The notes under the pieces: model-generated
Told to the model about the DNA's origin: nothing
What the model saw: the letters and a program-made list of their open reading frames with translations, nothing else
Databases searched by the model: none
Translations under genes and position numbers: made by a program
Origin: Mesonia aestuariivivens
GTDB taxonomy: Bacteria > Bacteroidota > Bacteroidia > Flavobacteriales > Flavobacteriaceae
DNA length: 64,000 nt
Direction: 5' to 3'
Assembly: GCF_019311235.1 (NCBI RefSeq)
Contig: NZ_JAHWDF010000005.1
Location: forward strand, 1 to 64,000
Shown: positions 47,162 to 55,579 of the stretch, in pieces
Layout: every line of letters begins with the position of its first letter
Numbering within the stretch: position 1 is the first letter of the stretch

Positions 47162-47705
47162 TTTTAAGGTTAATGATCGGGTAGAGGTTTTAGATGAGCC
47201 TATTATTGGTAGAGTAACAGGTTTTAATGATACTTTAGTGGTGATTGAAACTATCGATGGTTTTTTATTAGAATTTTCACCAGAAGAGTTGGTTCAATCT
47301 TTTGAAGATGAGATTGATATTGTAGTGAAATATGATGATGTGAAAGCGGCTTTACAAGAAGATAAGTCTTTAAAATCTAAAAAAAGAACTTCTGTGAAAC
47401 GTAAAAAAGTAATTCCGCCAATGGAGGTAGATTTACATATTCATCATTTAGTAAATAGCACTAAAAGCTTATCTAATTTTGAAATGCTAAATATTCAACT
47501 TGATACGGCAAGACGACAACTTGAGTTTGCTATAAATAAAAGAATACAGCGTATTGTTTTTATTCATGGAGTTGGTCAAGGTGTACTCAAAGCAGAATTA
47601 GAAACTTTGTTTAGCCGGTATGTAAATGTGAAATTTTATGAAGCAGATTACAAAGAATATGGCTTAGGTGCTACTGAGGTTTATGTATTTCAGAGTGTTT
47701 GTTAG
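47151..47705 (+). CDS. Smr-domain protein
   Basis: A 184-residue protein starting at ATG 47151. The N-terminal 60 residues are a small beta domain (NDRVEVLDEPIIGRVTGFND) like those before Smr in Bacteroidota MutS2-related proteins. The C-terminal Smr domain (about 100-184) shows VDLHIHHL and IHGVGQGVLKAEL, the usual D-L-H and H-G-x-G-x-G motifs of a possible nicking nuclease. It overlaps the preceding small membrane protein gene by 11 bases. The next gene converges with 4 bases between stop codons. Confidence 0.88.
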   Translation: MNNNFKVNDRVEVLDEPIIGRVTGFNDTLVVIETIDGFLLEFSPEELVQSFEDEIDIVVKYDDVKAALQEDKSLKSKKRTSVKRKKVIPPMEVDLHIHHLVNSTKSLSNFEMLNIQLDTARRQLEFAINKRIQRIVFIHGVGQGVLKAELETLFSRYVNVKFYEADYKEYGLGATEVYVFQSVC

Positions 47706-47709
47706 ATTG

Positions 47710-48726
47710 TTAATTTGCTTTTAAATTCTGAGAAACGCTAATAGAAAAAGACCCTAGTTCTAAAGTTTCAATAGATATTTGATCATTTCCGTTTACATTA
47801 TTCAGTGTAATATTATTGACTATTACCGTAGTTTTAAATGTTCTGGAGATAATATTGTTTCGATAAAGATTAATTGCCAATTCTTCTGTAGAATTATTAT
47901 CTAAATAATTTGGGACACCGTTGCTGTTGCTGTCGTCATCTGTTGGGTTAAGAATGACGTTTTCATTATCAAATGCATTTAAATCTTCATTTCTAGTTAA
48001 TATCCCATCACCATCATCATCTCCATCTAAATAATTTAAAATTCCGTCTTGGTCGGTGTCTGGTAGCCCTGTTTCAGGATCTCTATAACCTTCAATATTG
48101 TCACTAATTTCTATAGAAGTAGGTACATTATCATTATCATCATCTACATCTAAAAAGTTAGGTATGCCGTCACCATCTGTGTCAAAATTATCATCTTCAG
48201 GATCTGTCGTTTCATAAGGGCCATTGTAACCCTCTGGAGCATTAGCTAGTGTAGGAACGCCATCATTATCATCTTGCTTGGTAACTTGTGTAAAAAAAGT
48301 AATGCTTCCGCCATTTACACTTACATATTCTTGAGAAACTCCAGGAGAACTTGGCGGAATATTTTGACAGTAATAATCTGATGGAATCTCACTATTAAAC
48401 TTTCTATATACAATTTTATTGGTATTAGATAAATTGATGGTAATTGTGGTGTCTAATTTTATAGCCGCAAGGTTATCATTTAAAACGCTATTAAATGTAC
48501 CTGTAAAACCACTTCTATTAAAATTTAAAACAATACCTTCTTGAGAATCATTATTAATATTATAAATTTGGATGTCATTGGTGAGGTTAATGGTATCTAA
48601 AGCTCCTGCGCAATAACTTAATTGAGTTTCATTATCATAATCAAAATTGGTAACAATAACATCTCCATCGTCACAAGAAGTAATAAATAGAGTGATTACC
48701 AGTAAGAAAAATATATGTTTAATCAT
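47710..48726 (-). CDS. Lipoprotein with calcium-binding (thrombospondin type 3-like) repeats
   Basis: A 338-residue lipoprotein starting at the second Met (48726); the signal ends at LFITSC. An N-terminal beta-rich domain of about 130 residues holds a few cysteines. The middle (about 160-270) has acidic repeats such as DTDGDGIPNFLDVDDDND and DTDQDGILNYLDGDDDGDGI, the thrombospondin type 3 calcium-binding pattern common in Bacteroidota surface proteins. The C-terminus is a short beta region. Function unknown. It stands alone between the Smr gene and the divergent cysteine desulfurase gene. Confidence 0.78.
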   Translation of the reverse strand: MIKHIFFLLVITLFITSCDDGDVIVTNFDYDNETQLSYCAGALDTINLTNDIQIYNINNDSQEGIVLNFNRSGFTGTFNSVLNDNLAAIKLDTTITINLSNTNKIVYRKFNSEIPSDYYCQNIPPSSPGVSQEYVSVNGGSITFFTQVTKQDDNDGVPTLANAPEGYNGPYETTDPEDDNFDTDGDGIPNFLDVDDDNDNVPTSIEISDNIEGYRDPETGLPDTDQDGILNYLDGDDDGDGILTRNEDLNAFDNENVILNPTDDDSNSNGVPNYLDNNSTEELAINLYRNNIISRTFKTTVIVNNITLNNVNGNDQISIETLELGSFSISVSQNLKAN

Positions 48727-48834
48727 TGCATTCATTTTTTACAAAAATAATTCAATTGCTTATTTATAATGCTTAATCGATTAAATAATTTTAAAAGTTT
48801 TATTTTTGCCAGCATTAAATAAAATTACACCCCC

Positions 48835-49980
48835 ATGAAAAACGTTTATTTAGACAGTGCAGCTACAACGCAAATTAGAGATGAAGTAATTTCTAAAATG
48901 ACAGAGGTAATGAAGATTTATGGCAATCCTTCTTCAACACATACTTTTGGAAGAACAGCAAAATCTTTAATAGAAAATGCGCGTAAAGCCGTAGCTAATT
49001 ATTTAAACGTTCAAGCTAAAGAAATTGTATTTACTTCAGGTGGCACAGAAGCAGATAACCTAATTTTAAATAGTGCGGTAAGAGATTTAGGAGTAAAACG
49101 TATTATTACTTCAAAAATAGAACATCATGCCGTGTTGCATTGTGTAGATCAATTAAAAGATTGTTTTGATGTAGAAGTAGCTTATGTAAATTTAGATGAA
49201 AATGGAAATGTAAACACCAGCCATCTTAAAGAATTATTAGAAAATTCAGATCAAAAAACAATCGTGAGTTTAATGCATGTAAACAATGAAATAGGGAATA
49301 TACTTGATCTTGAAAAAGTAGGAAACCTTTGTCACGAGCATCAAGCACTTTTTCATAGTGATACGGTGCAATCTATAGGGCATTATACGTTAGATTTAAA
49401 TGAGTTGCCTGTAGATTTTGCTGCGGTCAGTGCACATAAATTTCATGGACCAAAAGGTATTGGTTTTGCTTATATTAAAAGTAATAGCGGGTTAAAATCT
49501 TTAATTTTTGGGGGTTCACAAGAACGTGGTGTGAGAGCAGGAACAGAATCTGTACATAATATTGTAGGTTTAGAAGAAGCTTTAAAATTTGCTTACGATC
49601 ATCTAGAAGATGATAAAAAATATACCAATTCGCTAAAAAATCATTTTATTGAAAAATTGCGAAAAGAAATACCAGGTATCAAATTTAATGGTATGTGTTC
49701 TGATGTAGAAAACTCTACCTATACATTGGTAAATATTTGTTTACCTATTCCTGCAGATAAAGCGTTAATGTTGTTGTTTCAATTAGATTTAAAAGGAATC
49801 GCATGTTCTAAAGGAAGTGCTTGCCAAAGCGGAAGCGATAAAGGTTCTCATGTACTTACAGAAATACTTTCTGAAGAAGATTTAAATAAACCTTCTATTA
49901 GATTTTCTTTTTCAAAATATAATACCAAAGAAGAATTGGACTATGTAGTTGAAGTTTTAAAAGACTTTATTAAAAAATAA
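48835..49980 (+). CDS. Cysteine desulfurase (NifS/IscS-like)
   Basis: PLP enzyme that takes sulfur from cysteine for Fe-S clusters or tRNA thiolation. The 381 residues show SGGTEADN at 68-75, the PLP lysine Lys202 in SAHKFHGPKG, RAGTESVH near 234-241, and the sulfur-carrying Cys330 in KGSACQSGS. This pattern fits the NifS/IscS group (class I) rather than SufS. Whether it serves Fe-S clusters or tRNA cannot be decided, since no isc or mnm genes are adjacent. A perfect TATTTTTG -7 box is at 48801-48808. Confidence 0.92.
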   Translation: MKNVYLDSAATTQIRDEVISKMTEVMKIYGNPSSTHTFGRTAKSLIENARKAVANYLNVQAKEIVFTSGGTEADNLILNSAVRDLGVKRIITSKIEHHAVLHCVDQLKDCFDVEVAYVNLDENGNVNTSHLKELLENSDQKTIVSLMHVNNEIGNILDLEKVGNLCHEHQALFHSDTVQSIGHYTLDLNELPVDFAAVSAHKFHGPKGIGFAYIKSNSGLKSLIFGGSQERGVRAGTESVHNIVGLEEALKFAYDHLEDDKKYTNSLKNHFIEKLRKEIPGIKFNGMCSDVENSTYTLVNICLPIPADKALMLLFQLDLKGIACSKGSACQSGSDKGSHVLTEILSEEDLNKPSIRFSFSKYNTKEELDYVVEVLKDFIKK

Positions 49981-49992
49981 TTTATTTTATTT

Positions 49993-50235
49993 ATGATTGA
50001 AAATTTATTGCTTAAACGCCTAACAAAAAAAGGTGTTATTTGTTATTTTGTAGGAGTAGTTTTGGGCTTTGCTTTATTAGCTTATTATATTTTTGGATTA
50101 AAAAATTACTCGTTAGATGATGGTCAAGAAATATTTATTATAGGCATGGTGATTGTCAATGTATTTTGGGCTGGAGTTTCTTATTTATGTTGGAAAAAGC
50201 CTAAAGAAGAAAATGAAATCATCACTAAAGAATAA
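49993..50235 (+). CDS. Small two-helix membrane protein
   Basis: An 80-residue protein with two membrane helices (about 14-33 and 47-66) and a charged C-terminal tail KKPKEENEIITKE. No family recognised. It starts 12 bases after the cysteine desulfurase stop and is probably on the same transcript, which ends at the hairpin near 50390. Confidence 0.6.
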   Translation: MIENLLLKRLTKKGVICYFVGVVLGFALLAYYIFGLKNYSLDDGQEIFIIGMVIVNVFWAGVSYLCWKKPKEENEIITKE

Positions 50236-50375
50236 TATTTAAAGACTTAAGTGTAGATAAAACAAAGCAAAAAACAATTTAATAGAGATTATGATGTGGT
50301 TTTTTTGCTGAAAATATCATAATTCAAAAAATGTAAAAAAACTAATAATTAGAAGTTAGTTTTACTTATAAAGAG

Positions 50376-50398
50376 GGTGTTTATTAAACACCTTTTTT
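50376..50398 (+). terminator. Terminator after the desulfurase unit
   Basis: GGTGTT (50376-50381) and AACACC (50387-50392) pair around a 5-base loop, and six T residues follow. The rest of the 175-base gap from 50236 is AT-rich, with nothing recognisable. Confidence 0.75.
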
Positions 50399-50410
50399 AT
50401 TGCATTCATT

Positions 50411-52876
50411 TTAAAACTTCATTGCAAATTTTAAATTAAAAACTCGTGGTGATAAATAATTAGGCACTGCATATAAACTTTTGGTATACACATCTCTCAC
50501 AAAAGTATTGGTGATAGAATTTTGATTGTCAAATAAATTAAAAATCTCAAAACCAATACTCAATTCTTTAAAACGATGCAACCAATGTCCTGCTGGATAT
50601 TGATTGTCTCTATCGGCTAAAACATAAGAGAATCCCGCATCAGCTCTACGATAATCTCTTAATCTTGTTTGGTAGTTATAAGGGTCTGCATAACTAGGTG
50701 AGCCTCCAGGTAAGCCAGTGTTGTAAACCATATTTAAATAAAATTTTAAAGCAGGTATTGCGGGCACATAATCTTGAAATAGCACGGCAAATTTTAATCG
50801 CTGATCGGTAGGTCTAGCAATATAACCTCTATTATTAATGTTTTCTTCGGTTTTCATATAACCAAAACTTACCCAACTTTCAGTTCCTGGTACAAACTCT
50901 CCATTAAGCCTTAAATCTAATCCGTAGGCGTAAGCTTCGGCATTATTTCTAGCTCTATACCTTATTCTTACATTTTCAATTGTATAAGGGTTAACATCTG
51001 TAATCGCTTTGTAATAAGCTTCAGATACCAAAGTGAAAGGTCTTCCTCCTAATTTAAAAATGTAATCGTTACCAAGAACAATATGGGTAGATTTTTGTGC
51101 TTTTACCTGTGGTCTGACCAATCCTGTAGAATCTCTTAATGCTCGGTAAAATGGGGGTTGATAATATAAGCCGCCAGAAATTCTAAAAATCATATCTTTT
51201 TCCCAGTTAGGCTTTATCGCAAATTGGGCTCGCGGACTAAATACTTGCTGGGTTTTACTTTTAATTTGGTCACCACTTATATTCCAAGTGTGACTTCTAA
51301 CACCTGCATTAAACCAAGCTTCAGATTCGCCTACTAAAGTTTTATAACTCCATTGTGCAAAAGCTTGAAACCTATCAATTTTTGTGCTGTTAAATGCTTT
51401 GATATTGTTATAGGGTGCGATGGGCGCATTGTACGGATTATAAGGTTGATTGTTTTGAAAACCATCTAACGGAGGCCGAATAGAAAATCCAGCAGAGTCA
51501 ATAATTTCATATTCATTTACTCGGTCTCTAATATCTTCATGGGTGTATTTTAGTCCGTAATCAATCTGATGTTTATTGGCTTTTATTGTTCCTAAATGCT
51601 GAATATTAATGATTAAGGCATCTAAATCGTTTCTAGCATGTGTAAGTTGTGAACCTACGCCCTCACTAAATTCAACTTCTCCAACATCTTCACTACCTAT
51701 ATCTGTGTTCACTTCTCCTAAACGGTATTGTGCTAAAATATCAAAATGTTCTTGTTCTTGCGTATTGTATGCTGAAGCGATTAATTTGGCTGAATAATTT
51801 TCTGAAACTTTATAGGTAGCTTTGAATGCTCCAAAATAAGTTTCGTATTGATCTTTTTCTTGCCCTTCATAATAAATTAATAAAGCTTTCGGGTCTGAGA
51901 GTGTTCCGAAATTAGTTTGACGAGTAAGCGGTTCATAATCATATTTATTAATGGCTACGTTACCTAGAAAACTTAGTTCGAATTTATTATTAAATTGATA
52001 CGTAAGGTAAGTTTGTGCATCGGCAAAACGAGGTTTAAATTTGGTTTCGGTTTCTTTAGCGTTTACAAATAAACTATTGTCACGATAACGAATTCCTGCA
52101 ATTCCTGAAAATTTACCATTTTTAGAAACATCTTCTACCGAAACACTTCCCCCTAAAAAACTTAAATCTAATGAAGCTCCAAAATCTACAGGCCTTCGGT
52201 AGCTAATATCTAATACCGAAGAAAGTTTATCGCCGTATTTTGCTTGAAAACCTCCAGCAGAAAATTCAACATTCCTTACTAGATCTGTATTAACAAAGCT
52301 TAAGCCTTCTTGCTGACCTGAACGTATTAAAAAAGGACGGTAAATTTGTATTTCATTTACGTATACTAAGTTTTCGTCATAATTACCACCTCTAACAGCA
52401 TACTGTGAACTTAGTTCGTTGTTTGAGGTTACTCCAGGTAAGGTTTTCAGTAAATTTTCTACTCCCGCATTGGCTCCAGGTATTTTTCTAATTGTTTCTG
52501 GACTAATGGTCGTAACACCTTCTACGCGAGTGTTTCTCTTGCTGTCAATAATTACAACACCAATTTCTTCAACATCGGTTTTTAAAACAAAATTGAGTTC
52601 TTCTTGTTGTCCGGCTTCGAGCGCAGGAATGGTTAATTCTATTTTTTTTAAACCTATGTAAGTAATTTTTAAAACCACTTCTTTACCTACAGGAAGTGGT
52701 AAAGAATAGTATCCATTCTCATTGGTTTGTGTACCTCCTTCAGCATAACTAAGATTTGCGCCAGGAATAGGGGTGTCGTTTTTATCTAAAACAATGCCTT
52801 GAATTTTTGCCGATTGTGAATGAACATGAATTGATAGTAATAGAAACAGTGGAAGTAAAAAAGAAATATTTCTCAA
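50411..52876 (-). CDS. TonB-dependent outer-membrane receptor
   Basis: An 821-residue outer-membrane transporter. The signal peptide ends near VHSQS. A carboxypeptidase-like regulatory domain (about 23-105, IQGIVLDKNDTPIPGANLSY) precedes the plug (about 120-225, with AGVENLLKTLPGVTSNNELSSQYAVRGG). The barrel then runs to the end and closes with RVFNLKFAMKF, a typical aromatic last strand. The substrate is unknown; no SusD-like partner is present, so a SusC role is unlikely. It follows the M23 peptidase gene after 11 bases on the same strand. Confidence 0.93.
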   Translation of the reverse strand: MRNISFLLPLFLLLSIHVHSQSAKIQGIVLDKNDTPIPGANLSYAEGGTQTNENGYYSLPLPVGKEVVLKITYIGLKKIELTIPALEAGQQEELNFVLKTDVEEIGVVIIDSKRNTRVEGVTTISPETIRKIPGANAGVENLLKTLPGVTSNNELSSQYAVRGGNYDENLVYVNEIQIYRPFLIRSGQQEGLSFVNTDLVRNVEFSAGGFQAKYGDKLSSVLDISYRRPVDFGASLDLSFLGGSVSVEDVSKNGKFSGIAGIRYRDNSLFVNAKETETKFKPRFADAQTYLTYQFNNKFELSFLGNVAINKYDYEPLTRQTNFGTLSDPKALLIYYEGQEKDQYETYFGAFKATYKVSENYSAKLIASAYNTQEQEHFDILAQYRLGEVNTDIGSEDVGEVEFSEGVGSQLTHARNDLDALIINIQHLGTIKANKHQIDYGLKYTHEDIRDRVNEYEIIDSAGFSIRPPLDGFQNNQPYNPYNAPIAPYNNIKAFNSTKIDRFQAFAQWSYKTLVGESEAWFNAGVRSHTWNISGDQIKSKTQQVFSPRAQFAIKPNWEKDMIFRISGGLYYQPPFYRALRDSTGLVRPQVKAQKSTHIVLGNDYIFKLGGRPFTLVSEAYYKAITDVNPYTIENVRIRYRARNNAEAYAYGLDLRLNGEFVPGTESWVSFGYMKTEENINNRGYIARPTDQRLKFAVLFQDYVPAIPALKFYLNMVYNTGLPGGSPSYADPYNYQTRLRDYRRADAGFSYVLADRDNQYPAGHWLHRFKELSIGFEIFNLFDNQNSITNTFVRDVYTKSLYAVPNYLSPRVFNLKFAMKF

Positions 52877-52887
52877 GAGAATGTGCT

Positions 52888-54591
52888 TTAATTTTTTCTG
52901 AAAAATGTACCTTCAAATGTAGTACTATTTCCTACATTATCAAGTACAATAATCTTCAAATTATTTTCTGTTTCATCTGTAATTATATTGTCATTAAAAT
53001 CATAGACCAGCATATTGGTTTTGTAATCATATTCCATGAGTATAAATTTTCCGTTAATAGTGGCACGGTAACTACTAATGCCAGATAAATCATCAGAAAT
53101 TTTAAATTTCAAGTAACGATAGTTTGACATCCATTTTTTATCTTTAAAATTAATCGCTTGTATAAGCGGTGGGGTATTGTCTATCGCTAATTTATAAGTT
53201 CCAAAATATTTGGTATTGGTAGTAAAACGGTTGGCTTTCTTGTAGGTGGTCGAATAATACGGTCTTCCCCAAGAACTCATTCTTGCTATAAATATTTTTT
53301 CTTTGTCTTCTTCATTGTATTTACTAACATCAAACCCGATGGTCATGTTTTTGTGGAGTGCTGTAGAAGATTCGTGAACTTTTATTTGTTCTCCATCTGT
53401 TTGTATATCTAAGTATTGGTCTTTATAAAGTGCATTTCTAGGAATGTACACATCAAAGCCGTCTTCATCAAAAGCAGTGGCTTCGTTAGCTTTTACAAAA
53501 TAATTAGTTTTTATTTCTTCTTCTTTTCCAACCTCTTCAGGAAGTACCTTCATTGGTTTTACAGGTATTCTTACTATTGTTGTGTTCCCTTCGTAATCTT
53601 TAATTTCAATTTTATAGTTGTAATCTAAACTATCTTTTACTGTAATATAGCCTTGATCGTCTTCCCATTTAAAAATACTTAATGGGTTATTATTGTCTAT
53701 AAACAATTTCTGAACGGTTTGTTTTTTGGTATCTTTTAACTCATAATCAATAAAATCATTAATGTATCTAGATTCTGCGAAAGAAAATTTATTAAAATCT
53801 ATACTTAATAATTTTTTACCGTTTAAATAAGTTTCTATTGTATTTACTCCGTTTTTATTGGCAGCGTAATCTAAAAGGTCTACACTATTTATTCCGAAAC
53901 CTATTTTGCCATAAGCATTAAAGTTTTCTGTTTTATAAACGCCATTTTCAATAGGGATAACTCTAAGTTTTTGTCTTTTTACGCTTTTATCTATGTGGGC
54001 ATCGTCTCCTATTGGATAAGCATAAACTCCTTTTACAATCGGGAAATGCGTGTCTTTTATTTGAATACCAAACTGCATAGGATTCATAGGTCTAGCTTGG
54101 CTATCTCTAATTTCGAAGTGTAGATGCGGGCCACCGCTACCGCCACTATTTCCGCTGTAAGCCACAAGTTCACCTTGATTTACAGGAATTTCATTGCCTT
54201 TAGGGAAGACTTCAATTTCATAACTTTCTTTGGCATATTGTCTTTCTTTAATATAAGCTTCTATTTCTGGAGCAAATTCTTTTAAATGTGCATAAACAGA
54301 AGTATAACCATTTGGGTGTTGTATGTATAAAGCTTTACCGTAGCCAAAATGCGAGACTTTAATTCTGCTCACATAACCTGTTGCTGAAGCAAGTACAGAT
54401 AAACCAGTTTGTTGGTGAGTTTTAATATCCATCCCGCTATGAAAATGATTAGACCTTAATTCTCCAAAAGTTCCTGATAGAATTAAAGGGATTTCAAGCG
54501 GGCTTTCAAAGTAGTTTTGTGGTAAATTATCTTGAGAAAAACTGAATAGGTTACAAACAAGAGTAAAAAATATAAAAAAATAAGATCGCAT
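52888..54591 (-). CDS. M23 family metallopeptidase (LytM domain)
   Basis: A 567-residue exported peptidase that probably cuts peptidoglycan cross-links or regulates such enzymes. After a signal peptide (1-19) the LytM domain spans about 45-175, with zinc ligands in HFHSGMDIKT and the HLHFEIRD motif near 154-161, so the metal site appears intact. The long C-terminal part is beta-rich with Ig-like strands (PLIQAINFKDKKW, LDNVGNSTTF). It is the first gene of a two-gene unit with the TonB receptor and lies divergent from the zap operon. Confidence 0.92.
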   Translation of the reverse strand: MRSYFFIFFTLVCNLFSFSQDNLPQNYFESPLEIPLILSGTFGELRSNHFHSGMDIKTHQQTGLSVLASATGYVSRIKVSHFGYGKALYIQHPNGYTSVYAHLKEFAPEIEAYIKERQYAKESYEIEVFPKGNEIPVNQGELVAYSGNSGGSGGPHLHFEIRDSQARPMNPMQFGIQIKDTHFPIVKGVYAYPIGDDAHIDKSVKRQKLRVIPIENGVYKTENFNAYGKIGFGINSVDLLDYAANKNGVNTIETYLNGKKLLSIDFNKFSFAESRYINDFIDYELKDTKKQTVQKLFIDNNNPLSIFKWEDDQGYITVKDSLDYNYKIEIKDYEGNTTIVRIPVKPMKVLPEEVGKEEEIKTNYFVKANEATAFDEDGFDVYIPRNALYKDQYLDIQTDGEQIKVHESSTALHKNMTIGFDVSKYNEEDKEKIFIARMSSWGRPYYSTTYKKANRFTTNTKYFGTYKLAIDNTPPLIQAINFKDKKWMSNYRYLKFKISDDLSGISSYRATINGKFILMEYDYKTNMLVYDFNDNIITDETENNLKIIVLDNVGNSTTFEGTFFRKN

Positions 54592-54700
54592 AAATTACGT
54601 GTTAGAATTGTAAGGGGCTGGGGCTTAAATATAAAAACTTCTATTTAATCTAGAAACTCTATTCTCTATCAATTTAGTATAAAAATTAGAAAGAAAACTG

Positions 54701-54731
54701 TTGGCATATTGGTAAAGGTATGTTAACTTTG
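54701..54731 (+). promoter_or_regulatory. Promoter of the zap/rny operon
   Basis: TTG at 54701-54703, a 20-base spacer and a perfect TAACTTTG at 54724-54731. This supports ATG 54758 as the first start, with a leader of about 20 bases. Confidence 0.8.
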
Positions 54732-54757
54732 TGTACTAAGTATTACGTGAAGTGCAG

Positions 54758-55048
54758 ATGAGTAAATTGGTAGAAACAGTTGATTCACTAGAGAATAAGA
54801 TTAGTAAATTATTACATAAATACGAGATTTTAAAACGACTTAATTTAGAATTAGAAGAAAATTTAAACCTCGAAAAAGAAAATAATCAGGCACTAACTTT
54901 AAAAATTAGTTCTTTAGAAGATCAAACCAAGACGCTTAAAGCTGCAAACGCAATGCTAGGCAGTAATGAATATAAGAGAGAAACAAAACTCAAAATAAAC
55001 AGCTTAATACGGGAAATAGATCAATGTATTGTTCAATTAACCGAATAA
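54758..55048 (+). CDS. Coiled-coil protein, probable ZapB-like division factor
   Basis: A 96-residue protein that is almost entirely one coiled coil (heptads from MSKLVETVDSLENKISKLL through LKAANAMLG), ending with NSLIREIDQCIVQLTE. Size and place directly before zapA suggest a ZapB-like or SlyX-like partner acting at the Z-ring. The homology to E. coli ZapB is not certain because coiled coils resemble one another. ATG 54758 is preferred over ATG 54752. The zapA gene follows after 9 bases. Confidence 0.72.
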   Translation: MSKLVETVDSLENKISKLLHKYEILKRLNLELEENLNLEKENNQALTLKISSLEDQTKTLKAANAMLGSNEYKRETKLKINSLIREIDQCIVQLTE

Positions 55049-55057
55049 ACGTTCTTT

Positions 55058-55354
55058 ATGCAGAATGAGAAGTTGAAAATTAAATTGTCGATTGCAGACA
55101 GGGTTTACCCTTTAACTGTATTTCCTCATCAGGAAGAAGGTTTGCGCAAAGCGGCAAAAGAAATTGAAAGAGCAATTAAGCAGTTTGAGCAGAGTTATGC
55201 TGTTCGTGATAAGCAAGATGTATTGGCGATGTGTGCGCTACAATTTGCGGCAAAAAACGAACAGAAATCTATAAATAATAGCAATCAAGTAAATGAAGCA
55301 GAACAAAAGCTTAATGCTTTAAATGAACTGTTGAATGAATTCTTGGGAAATTAA
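55058..55354 (+). CDS. zapA: Cell division protein ZapA
   Basis: Binds and bundles FtsZ filaments at mid-cell. In the 98 residues, KIKLSIADRVYPLTVFPHQEEGLRKAAKEI (residues 6-35) is the ZapA head domain, followed by a helical part with DVLAMCALQFAAKNEQ (near 54-69) and a C-terminal coiled coil. It is second in the operon with the ZapB-like gene. The 6S RNA gene and rny follow. Confidence 0.9.
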   Translation: MQNEKLKIKLSIADRVYPLTVFPHQEEGLRKAAKEIERAIKQFEQSYAVRDKQDVLAMCALQFAAKNEQKSINNSNQVNEAEQKLNALNELLNEFLGN

Positions 55355-55383
55355 AAAACGTTCTTTAAAATAAATAAAGGTTT

Positions 55384-55557
55384 ACTGCCTGTATTAGTCA
55401 TTACCAATTTGATAAACTCAACAATTATCAATTAAAAAGGGTGAGTCTAAGTTGTAAAAGCAAGCCGTCTTTGAACGGATCCTTGATCAGCTTGTTAGCC
55501 CTAAACCTGTTTTATACGGAGTTTATACAATAATGAATGCTAATACAGGCTTTTTTT
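55384..55557 (+). ncRNA. ssrS: 6S RNA (SsrS), Bacteroidota type
   Basis: A transcript of about 170 bases between zapA and rny. The closing stem GCCTGTATTAG (55387-55397) pairs perfectly with CTAATACAGGC (55540-55550), followed by seven T residues. Inside, further partly complementary arms flank an AT-rich central part that would form the open bubble mimicking a promoter. The position between zapA and RNase Y is the one I recall for Bacteroidota 6S RNA (earlier found as structured RNA motifs without function). It may be processed from the zap transcript, because no clear own promoter is seen. Confidence 0.78.
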
Positions 55558-55579
55558 ATATATATACATTTTAAAAATT

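Noticed and set aside
50411-52876. SusC-type polysaccharide utilisation locus
   Set aside because: There is no SusD-like gene, glycoside hydrolase or regulator nearby.
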